Positions 26,377-35,221 of a DNA stretch of 64,000 nucleotides are shown here, piece by piece. Source of the stretch: Candidatus Fermentibacteraceae bacterium (lineage in GTDB: Bacteria > Fermentibacterota > Fermentibacteria > Fermentibacterales > JCC-6); NCBI GenBank assembly GCA_016744855.1, contig JADGDO010000005.1, forward strand, positions 98,999-162,998, read 5' to 3'. The notes beneath the pieces are model-generated. The model ran no database searches and was not told where the DNA came from. It was given only the letters and a program-made list of their open reading frames with translations. Both the position numbers and the translations under genes were made by a program. Numbering within the stretch: the stretch's first letter is position 1; every line of letters starts with the position of its first letter.

Positions 26377-28709
26377 CAGATACCTTTATTCGTCTGACAG
26401 TTGATCTCAGCGGTATTCTGCAGGGTGTCGGTTTCAGACCGACAATGGCCAGAATTATGGCCGCTGCAAAGCTGACAGGCTGGGTCAGAAATCAGTCAGG
26501 AACGGTTCGTCTTGTTATCGATGGCTCACTTGAAGCTGTAGATAGCTTTGTTAAAAGTTTACCTGAAGAACTCCCTCCTAAGGCTCGCCTGGAGGGAGTT
26601 CAAGTCGTTAGTAGAATTGTAATTCAAAAAACAGATGTTGCCCCTCTCTTCAGAATTCTCGAGAGTTCAGCCGGTGATTCTATGCGAATTTCAATTCCCG
26701 CCGACCTTGCCATGTGCAAAGATTGCCGTTCGGAAGTATTCAACCCCGATTCCAGATTTTACAAATATCCTTTTACAACATGTACCAACTGCGGTCCCCG
26801 GTATACAGTTGTTGAATCAATGCCTTATGACAGGGAAAGAACGGCTCTAAAAGAGTTTCCTCTCTGTGAGGAGTGTAACTCGGAGTATACCGATCCTTTA
26901 GACAGGCGTTTCCATGCTGAAAGTATTGCATGCCCTGTTTGTGGACCTGAACTTACGCTCAGCGATTCAAACGGGAATATCGTTCCTGTGAGCGACCCTC
27001 TAAAAGAGACCAGAAAAGCTATTTCGCTCGGCAATATTGTTGCCATCAGAGGTCTTGGAGGTTTTCTTCTAACGGCTGATGCCCAGAATCTAACAGCACT
27101 AAAAAAATTACGTGAGCGTAAAAACAGACCAGCAAAACCTTTCGCAGTTATGGCCAGAAATCTTGCTGTTCTAGAGAAAAATTGTTTTGTATCAGACACT
27201 GAAAGAGAGCTCCTTTGCTCTTCTGAAGCACCAATTGTTGTATTAAAAACTAAGCCGGAGAGCACATTACCATTTGATTTACTTGCCCCCGGACTGAGTA
27301 ATCTCGGTGTAATGCTCCCCACAACTCCTCTTCATGCATTACTTGCTGAGAAAATTAGTGATGACCCGACCCATTCTTTTGATTTTTTAGTAATGACCAG
27401 CGGAAATCGCAGCGGCGAACCAATCTGTATTACAAACACAGAGGCATACAGTAGACTGGCAGGAATTGCTGACAGTTTTCTCTGCCACAACAGAGGGATT
27501 AATCTTAGGAATGATGATTCTCTCGCTGTTGTAAATGACGGTGATGTCCAACTGTGGAGGAGAGCCCGTGGATACGCCCCTGAGAGCATAAAACTTAATA
27601 AACCTCTCAGAAGAACCGTGCTTGCAATGGGTGCAGAATTGAAAAACACAATTTGTCTTGGCTTTGGTAACGAAGCTGTTCTTTCACCCCATATTGGTAA
27701 TCTTGAAACTCCTGAAGCTCTTGATGGTCTGGAACAGGTTGTGACTAGATTTCCGGGATATTTCAACAAGAAACCGGAAGCAATCGCTGTAGATCCACAC
27801 CCGGACATGCATTCTTCGAGAATGGGCAGGAAGCTCGCTTCCAAACTGGATGTTCCGGTGATTGAAGTACAGCACCACTACGCTCATGGAATGTCTGTTA
27901 TGGCTGAACACAACATTGAGGAAGCTATTGCTCTCGTCTTTGACGGAACCGGTCTTGGACCGGACGGAACCATCTGGGGCGGGGAGATGTTGCACATTCA
28001 CAAAGACGGATGGAGACGCCTGGGAACTCTTGCACCCTCTGAACTTCTTGGTGGTGACGCAGCTGTGAAGAGACCAGCTCTTCAGTTGATAACCCGCTTC
28101 TGGCAACAGGGGCTTGAAGTTGATGAACGGTGGAGAAAACGACTTGGAGTAAGTGAGTACGAGCTCTCAATCTGGAGAATGCAGTACGAGAAAAAGCTTA
28201 ATACGTTTACCACGCACGCTGCAGGGCGTGTGTTTGACTCATTTTCTGTTGGATTGGGTATTAGCCCTGAAAGGGTCAGTTATGAGGGCCAGGCTGCAAT
28301 TTGGCTTGAAGACTTCGCTCTAAGGTGCCCTGAAGGACTTTTGCCGGAATTGGGTTATGCAACCTGCGACAAAGACGGTTTGTTTGTAGTAGATTTGTCA
28401 CCTCTGTTTCTTTCTCTTTACAGACAAATCCCCGGGAGAGAGGAAGCATGTTTTTGGGCAGTAGCATTTCATAACACTATGGTGAAAGCAGCGATTGATT
28501 TCGTCGAGTTCGCACTCTCGGGAACCCCTGATTTACCTGTGGTTCTTTCAGGTGGAGTGATGATGAACAGATTTTTTGTTTCGCGGCTTGTTAGTGAATT
28601 GAAAAAAAGGAAGATTGAAGTTTATACACACAGCCTCGTCCCACCCAATGATGGTGGTATTTCTCTGGGGCAGGTTTACGCAGTTTTTGCAGCCGGAAGG
28701 GTCAAATAG
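26373..28709 (+). CDS. hypF: Carbamoyltransferase HypF, probable CTG start
   Basis: A 778-aa HypF that makes the cyanide ligand precursor from carbamoyl phosphate. The N-terminal acylphosphatase motif LQGVGFRP lies in frame upstream of the first ATG (26445), so the true start must be earlier. The only sensible one is CTG 26373, 8 bases after AAGGAG and overlapping the preceding TGA as CTGA. Next come zinc-finger cysteines (CKDC, CTNCGPR, CEEC, CPVCGP), a YrdC domain (SGNRSGEPI), RRARGYAP, VQHHYAH, FDGTGLGPDGTIWGGE and GGVMMNRFF of the Kae1-like domain. Confidence 0.93.
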   Translation: MTDTFIRLTVDLSGILQGVGFRPTMARIMAAAKLTGWVRNQSGTVRLVIDGSLEAVDSFVKSLPEELPPKARLEGVQVVSRIVIQKTDVAPLFRILESSAGDSMRISIPADLAMCKDCRSEVFNPDSRFYKYPFTTCTNCGPRYTVVESMPYDRERTALKEFPLCEECNSEYTDPLDRRFHAESIACPVCGPELTLSDSNGNIVPVSDPLKETRKAISLGNIVAIRGLGGFLLTADAQNLTALKKLRERKNRPAKPFAVMARNLAVLEKNCFVSDTERELLCSSEAPIVVLKTKPESTLPFDLLAPGLSNLGVMLPTTPLHALLAEKISDDPTHSFDFLVMTSGNRSGEPICITNTEAYSRLAGIADSFLCHNRGINLRNDDSLAVVNDGDVQLWRRARGYAPESIKLNKPLRRTVLAMGAELKNTICLGFGNEAVLSPHIGNLETPEALDGLEQVVTRFPGYFNKKPEAIAVDPHPDMHSSRMGRKLASKLDVPVIEVQHHYAHGMSVMAEHNIEEAIALVFDGTGLGPDGTIWGGEMLHIHKDGWRRLGTLAPSELLGGDAAVKRPALQLITRFWQQGLEVDERWRKRLGVSEYELSIWRMQYEKKLNTFTTHAAGRVFDSFSVGLGISPERVSYEGQAAIWLEDFALRCPEGLLPELGYATCDKDGLFVVDLSPLFLSLYRQIPGREEACFWAVAFHNTMVKAAIDFVEFALSGTPDLPVVLSGGVMMNRFFVSRLVSELKKRKIEVYTHSLVPPNDGGISLGQVYAVFAAGRVK

Positions 28710-28710
28710 T

Positions 28711-28950
28711 ATGTGTCTTGCAGTACCGATGAAAATAGTAGAAGTCAAGGAAAATGGTGCAGGTGTTTGTGAGCTGGAAAATGTTCGTTATGATGTCGAC
28801 CTTTCTTTGATTGAGGAAACCGGGATAAATGATTTTGTGATAGTTCATGCGGGTTTTGCAATCGAGAAGCTTGATCTTGAAGAGGCCAATGAACGGCTTC
28901 AGCTTTTCAAAGATCTGGCAGAGACTTATGCCGGTGCGGAAGTGGAATAG
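28711..28950 (+). CDS. hypC: Hydrogenase assembly chaperone HypC
   Basis: A 79-aa HypC/HupF. It begins MCLAVPMKI, with the essential Cys2 that binds HypD and the Fe(CN)2CO unit, and has the usual short beta-barrel pattern with a helical tail. The ATG at 28711 follows the hypF stop by one base and lies inside a longer frame on the same strand that reads into hypF; the Cys2 start is certain from the family. Confidence 0.94.
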   Translation: MCLAVPMKIVEVKENGAGVCELENVRYDVDLSLIEETGINDFVIVHAGFAIEKLDLEEANERLQLFKDLAETYAGAEVE

Positions 28951-28955
28951 ATCTG

Positions 28956-30053
28956 ATGAAATACATTGACGGCTTTCGGAATCACATGGCAGCAAAAGCA
29001 ATAACCGAAGATATCCATGATCTTGCGGCGAAATTATCCGGCGACAACAGAGAAGCCAGAATCATGGAAGTTTGCGGAAGCCACACCATGTCAATCGCAC
29101 GGTATGGCATAAGGCAGATACTTCCGGATAATGTTCGACTGATAAGCGGACCCGGCTGCCCTGTATGCGTTACCGATGCAGCCTATATTGATGCTGCAAT
29201 CGAGCTTGCTGAGAAAGGCATACACATTGCTACTTTCGGCGATATGCTGAAAGTACCGGGCAGCAGAAGAACTCTGGCAGATGCGCGCGGTGCCGGTGGG
29301 AATGTTCATATTTGTTATTCACCGCTGGACGCTGTTAAGCTTGCTAAAGACAACCCTGAAGAAGAAATTGTATTTCTTGGTATCGGATTTGAAACAACAG
29401 TTCCACCGGTTATTTCTATCATAAAAAAGGCACTGGCTGAAAACCTCAAAAATATCTCAGTGCTTACAGCCTTCAAACTTGTTCCACCGGCACTTGAAGC
29501 TCTTGCAGAAGACAAGGACGTGGCAGTTAACGGTTTCCTTCTTCCGGCACATGTCTCTGCTATCATTGGTGCTGAGGCTTATCGAGGTTTTGTTGAAAAA
29601 CACAAAATTTCATCTGTTATTGCCGGCTTTGAACCCCTTGATATTCTTCTTGGAATCAAGGGTTTGCTTGATCAACTGGTAGGCAACCGAGTTGAACTTG
29701 TAAATCAGTATGCCAGGGTGGTTAAAAGTGGAGGCAATCGTATTGCTCTTTCCCTTATCAGAGAAATCCTTGAACCTGCAGACGCATCCTGGAGGGGTAT
29801 AGGAACAATCCCCGGGAGTGGCCTCAAGCTTCGCGAAGAGTTCTCGAAATATGATGCGGCAAAAAAATTCAAAGTCAGCACAGAGGGTGGAACCCCGGAC
29901 AAAAGGTGCCGCTGCGGCGAAGTTCTCAGGGGAATGATTTTCCCTGATGAATGCCCTCTCTTTAATACCGAGTGCACCCCTCTTTTTCCTGTTGGCCCCT
30001 GCATGGTAAGCTCAGAGGGAAGTTGTGCTGCGTACTACAAATATTCGAGGTGA
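28956..30053 (+). CDS. hypD: Hydrogenase formation protein HypD
   Basis: A 365-aa Fe-S protein scaffolding the Fe(CN)2CO cofactor. MEVCGSHTM, SGPGCPVCVT with the redox Cys pair, IGFETTVPP and the C-terminal cluster-binding cysteines (RCRCGEVL, DECPLF, VGPCMVS) are present. It is six bases downstream of hypC, its working partner. Confidence 0.95.
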   Translation: MKYIDGFRNHMAAKAITEDIHDLAAKLSGDNREARIMEVCGSHTMSIARYGIRQILPDNVRLISGPGCPVCVTDAAYIDAAIELAEKGIHIATFGDMLKVPGSRRTLADARGAGGNVHICYSPLDAVKLAKDNPEEEIVFLGIGFETTVPPVISIIKKALAENLKNISVLTAFKLVPPALEALAEDKDVAVNGFLLPAHVSAIIGAEAYRGFVEKHKISSVIAGFEPLDILLGIKGLLDQLVGNRVELVNQYARVVKSGGNRIALSLIREILEPADASWRGIGTIPGSGLKLREEFSKYDAAKKFKVSTEGGTPDKRCRCGEVLRGMIFPDECPLFNTECTPLFPVGPCMVSSEGSCAAYYKYSR

Positions 30054-30058
30054 GTAAA

Positions 30059-31072
30059 TTGAGTGATGTTGAAAGAATTTTGCTTGGTCATGGGGGTGGG
30101 GGAAAGCTTTCTCGCAACCTTATAGACAAAGAAATAGTAACACGTTTTGCAACAGAAGGTCCTCTTGCAGGTCTTCCCGACGGTGCTTCGCTTCAGGTAG
30201 GCAGTGAACAACTTGTTTTTTCCACAGATAGTTTTGTTGTCAGCCCTCTTGAGTTTCCCGGTGGAGACATCGGAAAGCTGGCAGTACACGGAACGGTTAA
30301 TGATGTATCCGTCTCAGGTGCTGTTCCGAAATGGCTTTCTCTTGCCCTTATTATAGAGGAAGGTCTGGAGATTTCTCTGCTGCAGCGAATTCTAGATTCG
30401 ATAAAAGAAGCTGCTGATGAGATAGGAGTACAGGTTGTAACTGGTGACACCAAAGTTGTTGCCCGTGGCCAGTGTGATAAACTCTTTGTTAATACAGCAG
30501 GAATCGGGCGTAAAATCGAGAACATCAATACGGGAATCCACCGGATCCAGCAGGGCGATGTCATTATTACAAGTGGAACTCTGGGAGATCACGGAATGGC
30601 AATAATGGCTGCCCGTGAGCAACTCACCTTGAACAACGATCTTAAGAGCGACACAGGTTCTGTTCATAGACTTGTCCAGGCGGCAGCAAAGTGGCCTGAA
30701 AGCATAAAATTCATGCGAGACCCGACTCGTGGGGGAATTGCAGCAGTTCTCGGTGAAATAGTTGAAGACCAGCCTTTCGGAATAGAGCTTAAGGAAGAAA
30801 AAATACCCTACAATCCAGATGCAAGAGCGGTAGCTGAAGTATTAGGTATAGATTTGATGCATGTGGCCTGTGAGGGTCGTATGCTTCTTATCGCTGCACC
30901 TGAAGAAGCAGCAAACATACTTGAAGCATGGAAAGCTCTTCCGGAGGGTAAAGGAGCCGCAATCATCGGTGAGGTTACCGGTGACAGCGGCAGGGTTATC
31001 CTGGAAACACAGATAGGTGGCAGAAGGATGGTCGATATTCCACAGGGTGAACTTCTCCCGAGGATCTGCTGA
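30059..31072 (+). CDS. hypE: Carbamoyl dehydratase HypE
   Basis: A 337-aa ATP-dependent dehydratase that converts the carbamoyl group on its C-terminal Cys to a thiocyanate. It ends PRIC, the essential C-terminal Cys. LGHGGGGKLSRNL near the start, STDSFVVSPL and PTRGGIAAVLGEI are PurM-like family motifs. I place the start at TTG 30059, behind GAGGTG. A GTG at 30050 overlapping the hypD stop is an alternative, and an upstream extension inside hypD is not credible. Confidence 0.93.
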   Translation: MSDVERILLGHGGGGKLSRNLIDKEIVTRFATEGPLAGLPDGASLQVGSEQLVFSTDSFVVSPLEFPGGDIGKLAVHGTVNDVSVSGAVPKWLSLALIIEEGLEISLLQRILDSIKEAADEIGVQVVTGDTKVVARGQCDKLFVNTAGIGRKIENINTGIHRIQQGDVIITSGTLGDHGMAIMAAREQLTLNNDLKSDTGSVHRLVQAAAKWPESIKFMRDPTRGGIAAVLGEIVEDQPFGIELKEEKIPYNPDARAVAEVLGIDLMHVACEGRMLLIAAPEEAANILEAWKALPEGKGAAIIGEVTGDSGRVILETQIGGRRMVDIPQGELLPRIC

Positions 31073-31413
31073 TGCATGAGTTCAGCCTTGCAATAGATCT
31101 TGTCGAACAGCTTAAAGAAGTTGTGACAAGAGAAAAAGCCACAAAGGTTGTTGAAATAAATGTTGTTATCGGTGCACTAAGCGGTGTGGAGAGAGTTCCT
31201 TTCGAATTTGCTTTTCCTCAGGCTGCACAGGATACTCCTCTCGAAGGAGCAGTGCTGATTATTGAGGAAGTTCCACTCATCTTAAAATGCAGCGATTGTA
31301 ACCGGGAAACAGAAACCGATGATTTGATCATGGTATGCCCAGAATGCAATTCTGTTTCAGTAGAAATAGTACAGGGAAAAGAATTTCTTATAAAGTCTAT
31401 GGAGGTACAGTAA
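31072..31413 (+). CDS. hypA: Hydrogenase nickel-insertion protein HypA
   Basis: A 113-aa nickel chaperone. It starts MHEFSLA, with Met1/His2 forming the nickel site, and carries the zinc-binding pairs CSDC and CPEC in the C-terminal half. The ATG overlaps the hypE stop and its own stop overlaps the hypB start as TAATG. Confidence 0.94.
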   Translation: MHEFSLAIDLVEQLKEVVTREKATKVVEINVVIGALSGVERVPFEFAFPQAAQDTPLEGAVLIIEEVPLILKCSDCNRETETDDLIMVCPECNSVSVEIVQGKEFLIKSMEVQ

Positions 31414-32402
31414 TGTGCGAGGATTGCGGGTGCGAACAGGGTAATGCCAGGGCATATTTTGAACACAAGCACGATCACGATCATGACCATACACACCCTC
31501 ACAGTGATCACACCCATGATCACTCAGGGAGTGGTGAAATCCATGTTCATGTATATACCGATGGAAGTGTCAGCCAGAACAGCGACGGAATTCACATTCA
31601 TGTTCACCTGACCTCCGAAAAGCCTCACGACCATCACCATCATGATGACGATCATCATGAACATCCACATCCTCATCCACACCCACACCCGCATCCACAT
31701 GAGCACGAGCATGAACACGAACACGAAAACGAAAACGAACACGCAGAAAAACACAATCGCGAGATAGTTCTCGAGTCCCGTGTGCTTGCTAAGAATGATG
31801 AGTTCGCAGCAAAGAACAGAGAACTTCTCAAAGAGCGCGGATGTGTTGCAATCAACTTTATTTCATCTCCCGGCTCCGGCAAAACCTACCTTCTTGAAAA
31901 AACACTCGAAGGTCTCAATGGAAGAGTTAAGTGTGCAGTAATTGCAGGAGATCAGCAGACGGACAATGATGCTGTAAGGCTTCAGAGCAAGGGTGCACCT
32001 GTTGTTCAGATAGAAACCGGCAGCTCCTGCCACCTCAATGCAGAGCAGGTTGGTGAAACCATCGATCAGGTTCTGGAAGACGATACAAAACTTCTGTTCA
32101 TAGAGAATGTCGGTAATCTCGTCTGTCCCGCTGCTTTTGATCTCGGAGAAAACATCAAGATTGCTCTCTTGTCTGTAACTGAGGGTGAAGACAAACCGCT
32201 CAAGTATCCAGTTATCTTCCATGATGCAACGGCCAGCGTAATCACCAAGAACGACCTTTTAGAGCATCTCAGCGTAGACATGGACAAGTACAGAGACAGC
32301 TTGAACAAAATTCACCCGAACGGCAAAATCTTCGAGCTCTCTGCGCTTACCGGTCAGGGAATGGATGAGTGGCTTGACTACCTGGAGAGCCTGGCTCTTT
32401 AG
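31413..32402 (+). CDS. hypB: Hydrogenase nickel-incorporation GTPase HypB with long His-rich nickel-binding region
   Basis: A 329-aa SIMIBI-class GTPase. The N-terminus MCEDCGCE is the high-affinity CxxCGC metal motif. Residues about 15-115 are extraordinarily His-rich (runs of His alternating with Asp, Pro and Glu), suited to nickel storage. The G domain then follows: SSPGSGKTYLLEKT P-loop, CAVIAGDQQTDNDA, VETG-type IETGSSCHL with metal-binding Cys/His, and ENVGNLVCPA. It ends the hyp operon. Confidence 0.95.
   Translation: MCEDCGCEQGNARAYFEHKHDHDHDHTHPHSDHTHDHSGSGEIHVHVYTDGSVSQNSDGIHIHVHLTSEKPHDHHHHDDDHHEHPHPHPHPHPHPHEHEHEHEHENENEHAEKHNREIVLESRVLAKNDEFAAKNRELLKERGCVAINFISSPGSGKTYLLEKTLEGLNGRVKCAVIAGDQQTDNDAVRLQSKGAPVVQIETGSSCHLNAEQVGETIDQVLEDDTKLLFIENVGNLVCPAAFDLGENIKIALLSVTEGEDKPLKYPVIFHDATASVITKNDLLEHLSVDMDKYRDSLNKIHPNGKIFELSALTGQGMDEWLDYLESLAL
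31657..31743 (+). repeat. Hexanucleotide-type low-complexity repeat encoding His-Pro/His-Glu/Asn-Glu runs
   Basis: A string of near-identical six-base units (CATCCA/CACCCA, then CACGAG/CACGAA, then AACGAA) within hypB encodes alternating His-Pro, His-Glu and Asn-Glu. Such tracts expand and contract by slippage, so repeat number is expected to vary between strains. Confidence 0.7.
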
Positions 32403-32491
32403 ATAGCATTTCAATATGAACCGGTAAGAGGAATCTTATCCGGAACCTTGCAAAACAGAAAGAACTGTTTCCAATTTACACGGTACTTTTC

Positions 32492-32522
32492 AAGAGGTGG
32501 TCGCGAAATGCGACCACCTCTT
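32492..32522 (+). terminator. Strong hairpin after hypB, possible terminator of the hox-hyp operon
   Basis: A perfect 13-bp inverted repeat, AAGAGGTGGTCGC and GCGACCACCTCTT, around the loop GAAAT. There is no T run after it, so it may act with a protein factor or as a 3' stability element. A weaker hairpin with arms AAACAG and CTGTTT lies just upstream, around 32453-32470. Confidence 0.55.
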
Positions 32523-32592
32523 GCATATACACTTGGAAAGCAATACAATTTAGTCGAAAAATGGAAGTACTAACTCCAGAAAAGGTCTAAAT

Positions 32593-33417
32593 ATGGAAGT
32601 AGGATCACATTTACATAATGCCTGTTGCAGTTCTTGTTCCGGCAGTTCCCCGGATAAAACTCGTCAGACACTTGATCAATTCAAGCGAGATCTGATTCTG
32701 CTGCTGGGTGACAATCTCTTCGATATAATTATTCACGGTTCTTATGCGCTTGATGATTTCCAACCGGGCAAAGGCGACCTGGATTACATGGTTGTCACCA
32801 ATGAGAACCTAGATGATGCAATAAATACCAGGCTATTTGAATTGCATGATAAGTACCGCATAGAAAAGCATCTACTTCTTCATCAACTTGAGGGTGCCTT
32901 CTACCCGAAGCATTTACTCCGCGAATTGTCACTACCTTTCACTGGTTGCTACATTGGAACCACTAGAAAGGGTTGGCGCACTATACACACTTTTAGAAAC
33001 AGTTTCATAGACCTGAAACTAATCAAAGAGCACGGAATCCATCTACTCGGAAGGGATGTTGAGTTTTACTCCCCCTCTGAAGCTGAAATTATCAGGGAAT
33101 TTGCCGAGAGTATTAACTCATTCATTTTATGTAGCAAAACAGACCAAAACAGAGAAACAGAAATGTGGATTTCATGTATTCACCTTTGTGCAAGAATAGT
33201 ATTCTACTTGTCAGAGGGGAGAATGGCATCTAAGACTGAAGCTTGTAGATGGTGTATTAGTAGTACTGAACTGAAGCGATTTTCAGCAGTTTTCAAGTTC
33301 GCTGAGAATTTAAGATATCCATATGAGAATGTTTTAATTGCATATGATCTACAAGTCAGTTGCATTCTGTTGCTTCAGTACATTCAGGATGTTCTAACGC
33401 TTTTGTCAGATATCTGA
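32593..33417 (+). CDS. Nucleotidyltransferase domain protein (aminoglycoside adenylyltransferase-like)
   Basis: A 274-aa protein. IIHGSYALDDFQPGKGDLDYMVV at about residues 49-71 (split as HGSYALDDF and GDLDYMVV) is the Gly-Ser...Asp-x-Asp nucleotidyltransferase signature of the ANT(3'')/AadA kind, and the length is close to those enzymes. The N-terminus is Cys/Ser-rich. The C-terminal helical half resembles the usual partner domain only loosely, so antibiotic modification is not established. AAAAGG precedes the ATG. It opens the accessory region. I see nothing clear in the 234 bases downstream. Confidence 0.68.
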   Translation: MEVGSHLHNACCSSCSGSSPDKTRQTLDQFKRDLILLLGDNLFDIIIHGSYALDDFQPGKGDLDYMVVTNENLDDAINTRLFELHDKYRIEKHLLLHQLEGAFYPKHLLRELSLPFTGCYIGTTRKGWRTIHTFRNSFIDLKLIKEHGIHLLGRDVEFYSPSEAEIIREFAESINSFILCSKTDQNRETEMWISCIHLCARIVFYLSEGRMASKTEACRWCISSTELKRFSAVFKFAENLRYPYENVLIAYDLQVSCILLLQYIQDVLTLLSDI

Positions 33418-33651
33418 GAGTAAGAATTCTTCGATCGAATTCATCAATCATTGAAGGACTTGGAATAATTCCTGATATCTGCTTCGAAGCAATTGAAGCT
33501 TATTTGCCTCAGGTGTATACCCAGTTCTGGAAGCAGCAATTTACATTTTGAAGCATATTCACCTGAACAGTAATCTCAGTGACATGATTATCTTGTGGGT
33601 TTATTTTTAAGGCAAGATATTTTCAGTTTTTACAGTAACATGAAAATCAAA

Positions 33652-34950
33652 CTATTGTCTGCACAATCCGGCTACGCTATATAGCGGCAGGAATTCCAGT
33701 TTCTGCAGTGGAAGATCTTTGTAGTTACCATCATACAAGACCAGGCCAGAAGGGCAGTTGTCGTATTTTTGTAACAGCATGTGCATGCTTTTCAAGCTTC
33801 CTCCTGCTCCAGACTTAACTTCAACAGGATAAATACTGCTATTGCATACCAGCAAGTAATCAATTTCGGCGCTGCTACCTCTGGCTTCTCTTGCCCAATA
33901 GAATAGGTCTGGACCGTGGTGTGCCAGTAGTTCCTGGGCTACAAATTGCTCAGCAAGTTTGCCTCTGAATATCGACAGTAAATCATGTTGCTGTAGCTCA
34001 ATATCAACAGGAGCCCGGAAGAGCCTTTGCATTAATCCGATATCCAGTATCGAAGCCTTGAATTTCTTCTGATTGGCAGTTGCTCCGAGGGGGAGTCCAG
34101 ACGGTGTACAGGAAGGTATTTTTGTTAGAAGTCTTGCTTTAACAAGAAGATCAAATGCTTTGCGGTTTGTTTGACCGGTATGACTGTGATCCAGTTTAGT
34201 GTAAATCAGTTGATCCCCTACCCTTTTTGCACAGTTCATGAAAACTGCTTGAAGGCATGTTGATTCAACTTGCGGCTTGTACTTGGAAAAATCATCTCTG
34301 TACGACTCCAGAATTTCAGATTGAACGCTAAAAGCTTCAATCATTGATTTTGAATCTCGCCAGGTTTTAACACATTCAGGCATTCCTCCAATAAAAAAAT
34401 AGTTGCGCAGTTCACCAAGAAGTAGATTCTGAGTTGTATTATCTATTTCACTTGGATGCCTCAGAGACGTGGCAGCCAGCATTTCATTTCTAATTGCGGT
34501 TAGATACTCAAAGAATGACATCGGATTAACATGCATATACTGAACTCTGCCAACTGGGATTGAGATATCTCCAAAGGCGAATTCCAGCAGAGACCCAGCA
34601 GCAACAACATGGAGTTCAGGCATTTCTTCATAGAAGTATCTCAGCGCCATGATCGCTCTTGGGCAGGCCTGTATTTCATCAAAGAAGAGAAGAGTTTTCC
34701 CGGGAGTAATTTTTTCTGTAGATAGTTCTAAATAGCTCACGATTTTTTTCGGGTCTAAATCATTTTTATAGTATGTATGAAAATTTCTCTGCTTTTCAAA
34801 ATCGATTTTAACAAAATTGTCGAATTTATTTGCAAGAACATTTTCAACAAGCCAGGTTTTACCGACCTGTCGTGCTCCACGCAGTATCAATGGTTTGCGC
34901 CGTTTTGATTCTTTCCATGCCAATAGTTGCTTCACAATTGTTCTTTGCAT
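33652..34950 (-). CDS. AAA-type ATPase with DUF4143 domain (copy 1)
   Basis: A 432-aa ATPase of the AAA_14/DUF4143 family. Walker A is RGARQVGKTW, Walker B is LLFFDEIQ, AAGSLLEFA is the sensor-1-like segment, and the C-terminal half carries the DUF4143 nuclease-like PD-(D/E)xK fold with EIDYLL and VEVKSGAGG. I start at ATG 34950, behind AGAGGTGA; a 12-residue upstream extension is unlikely. These genes are common, mobile and of unsettled function. An elaborate palindromic region lies just upstream, and a second family member is at 46578. Confidence 0.85.
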   Translation of the reverse strand: MQRTIVKQLLAWKESKRRKPLILRGARQVGKTWLVENVLANKFDNFVKIDFEKQRNFHTYYKNDLDPKKIVSYLELSTEKITPGKTLLFFDEIQACPRAIMALRYFYEEMPELHVVAAGSLLEFAFGDISIPVGRVQYMHVNPMSFFEYLTAIRNEMLAATSLRHPSEIDNTTQNLLLGELRNYFFIGGMPECVKTWRDSKSMIEAFSVQSEILESYRDDFSKYKPQVESTCLQAVFMNCAKRVGDQLIYTKLDHSHTGQTNRKAFDLLVKARLLTKIPSCTPSGLPLGATANQKKFKASILDIGLMQRLFRAPVDIELQQHDLLSIFRGKLAEQFVAQELLAHHGPDLFYWAREARGSSAEIDYLLVCNSSIYPVEVKSGAGGSLKSMHMLLQKYDNCPSGLVLYDGNYKDLPLQKLEFLPLYSVAGLCRQ

Positions 34951-34984
34951 AATTATCACCTCTGTTGGAAATATAAATACTAGC

Positions 34985-35043
34985 AATGTAGAATGTCAAG
35001 GTACATTCTACATTGTAGATGTAGAATAACAGGGTACATTCTA
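34985..35043 (-). promoter_or_regulatory. Palindromic operator-like repeats upstream of the DUF4143 ATPase (copy 1)
   Basis: A perfect 12-bp inverted repeat, AATGTAGAATGT (34985-34996) and ACATTCTACATT (35003-35014), is followed by a second, looser site. The core GGTACATTCTA at 35000-35010 recurs at 35033-35043, giving an exact 33-base period (about three helical turns). It lies 35-93 bases before the ATPase start, where a repressor would act. Confidence 0.6.
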
Positions 35044-35221
35044 GAAGCTAGGATAAAAAAACTAATATTGAAGGAGCAGAACTGGCATAACATATAGAGT
35101 TACTCGGTGGAACAATGACCTCTGTTTTGCATTGAGCGAATGTGATATTTTATTGCTAATAATTTTCGCCGTAATGGAACAATAGAGGTGTTTGCTGATA
35201 GATTAGGCAAGGAGGTTGGGC

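Noticed and set aside
31524..31754. Opposite-strand open frame rich in Met, Val and Phe within hypB
   Set aside because: It is the antisense of the His-rich repeat; its composition follows from the CAC/CAT repeats and it has no ribosome binding site or homology.
32593..33417. A firm antibiotic-resistance call for the nucleotidyltransferase
   Set aside because: Only the generic nucleotidyltransferase signature is visible; the substrate-binding half is too divergent to support aminoglycoside modification.
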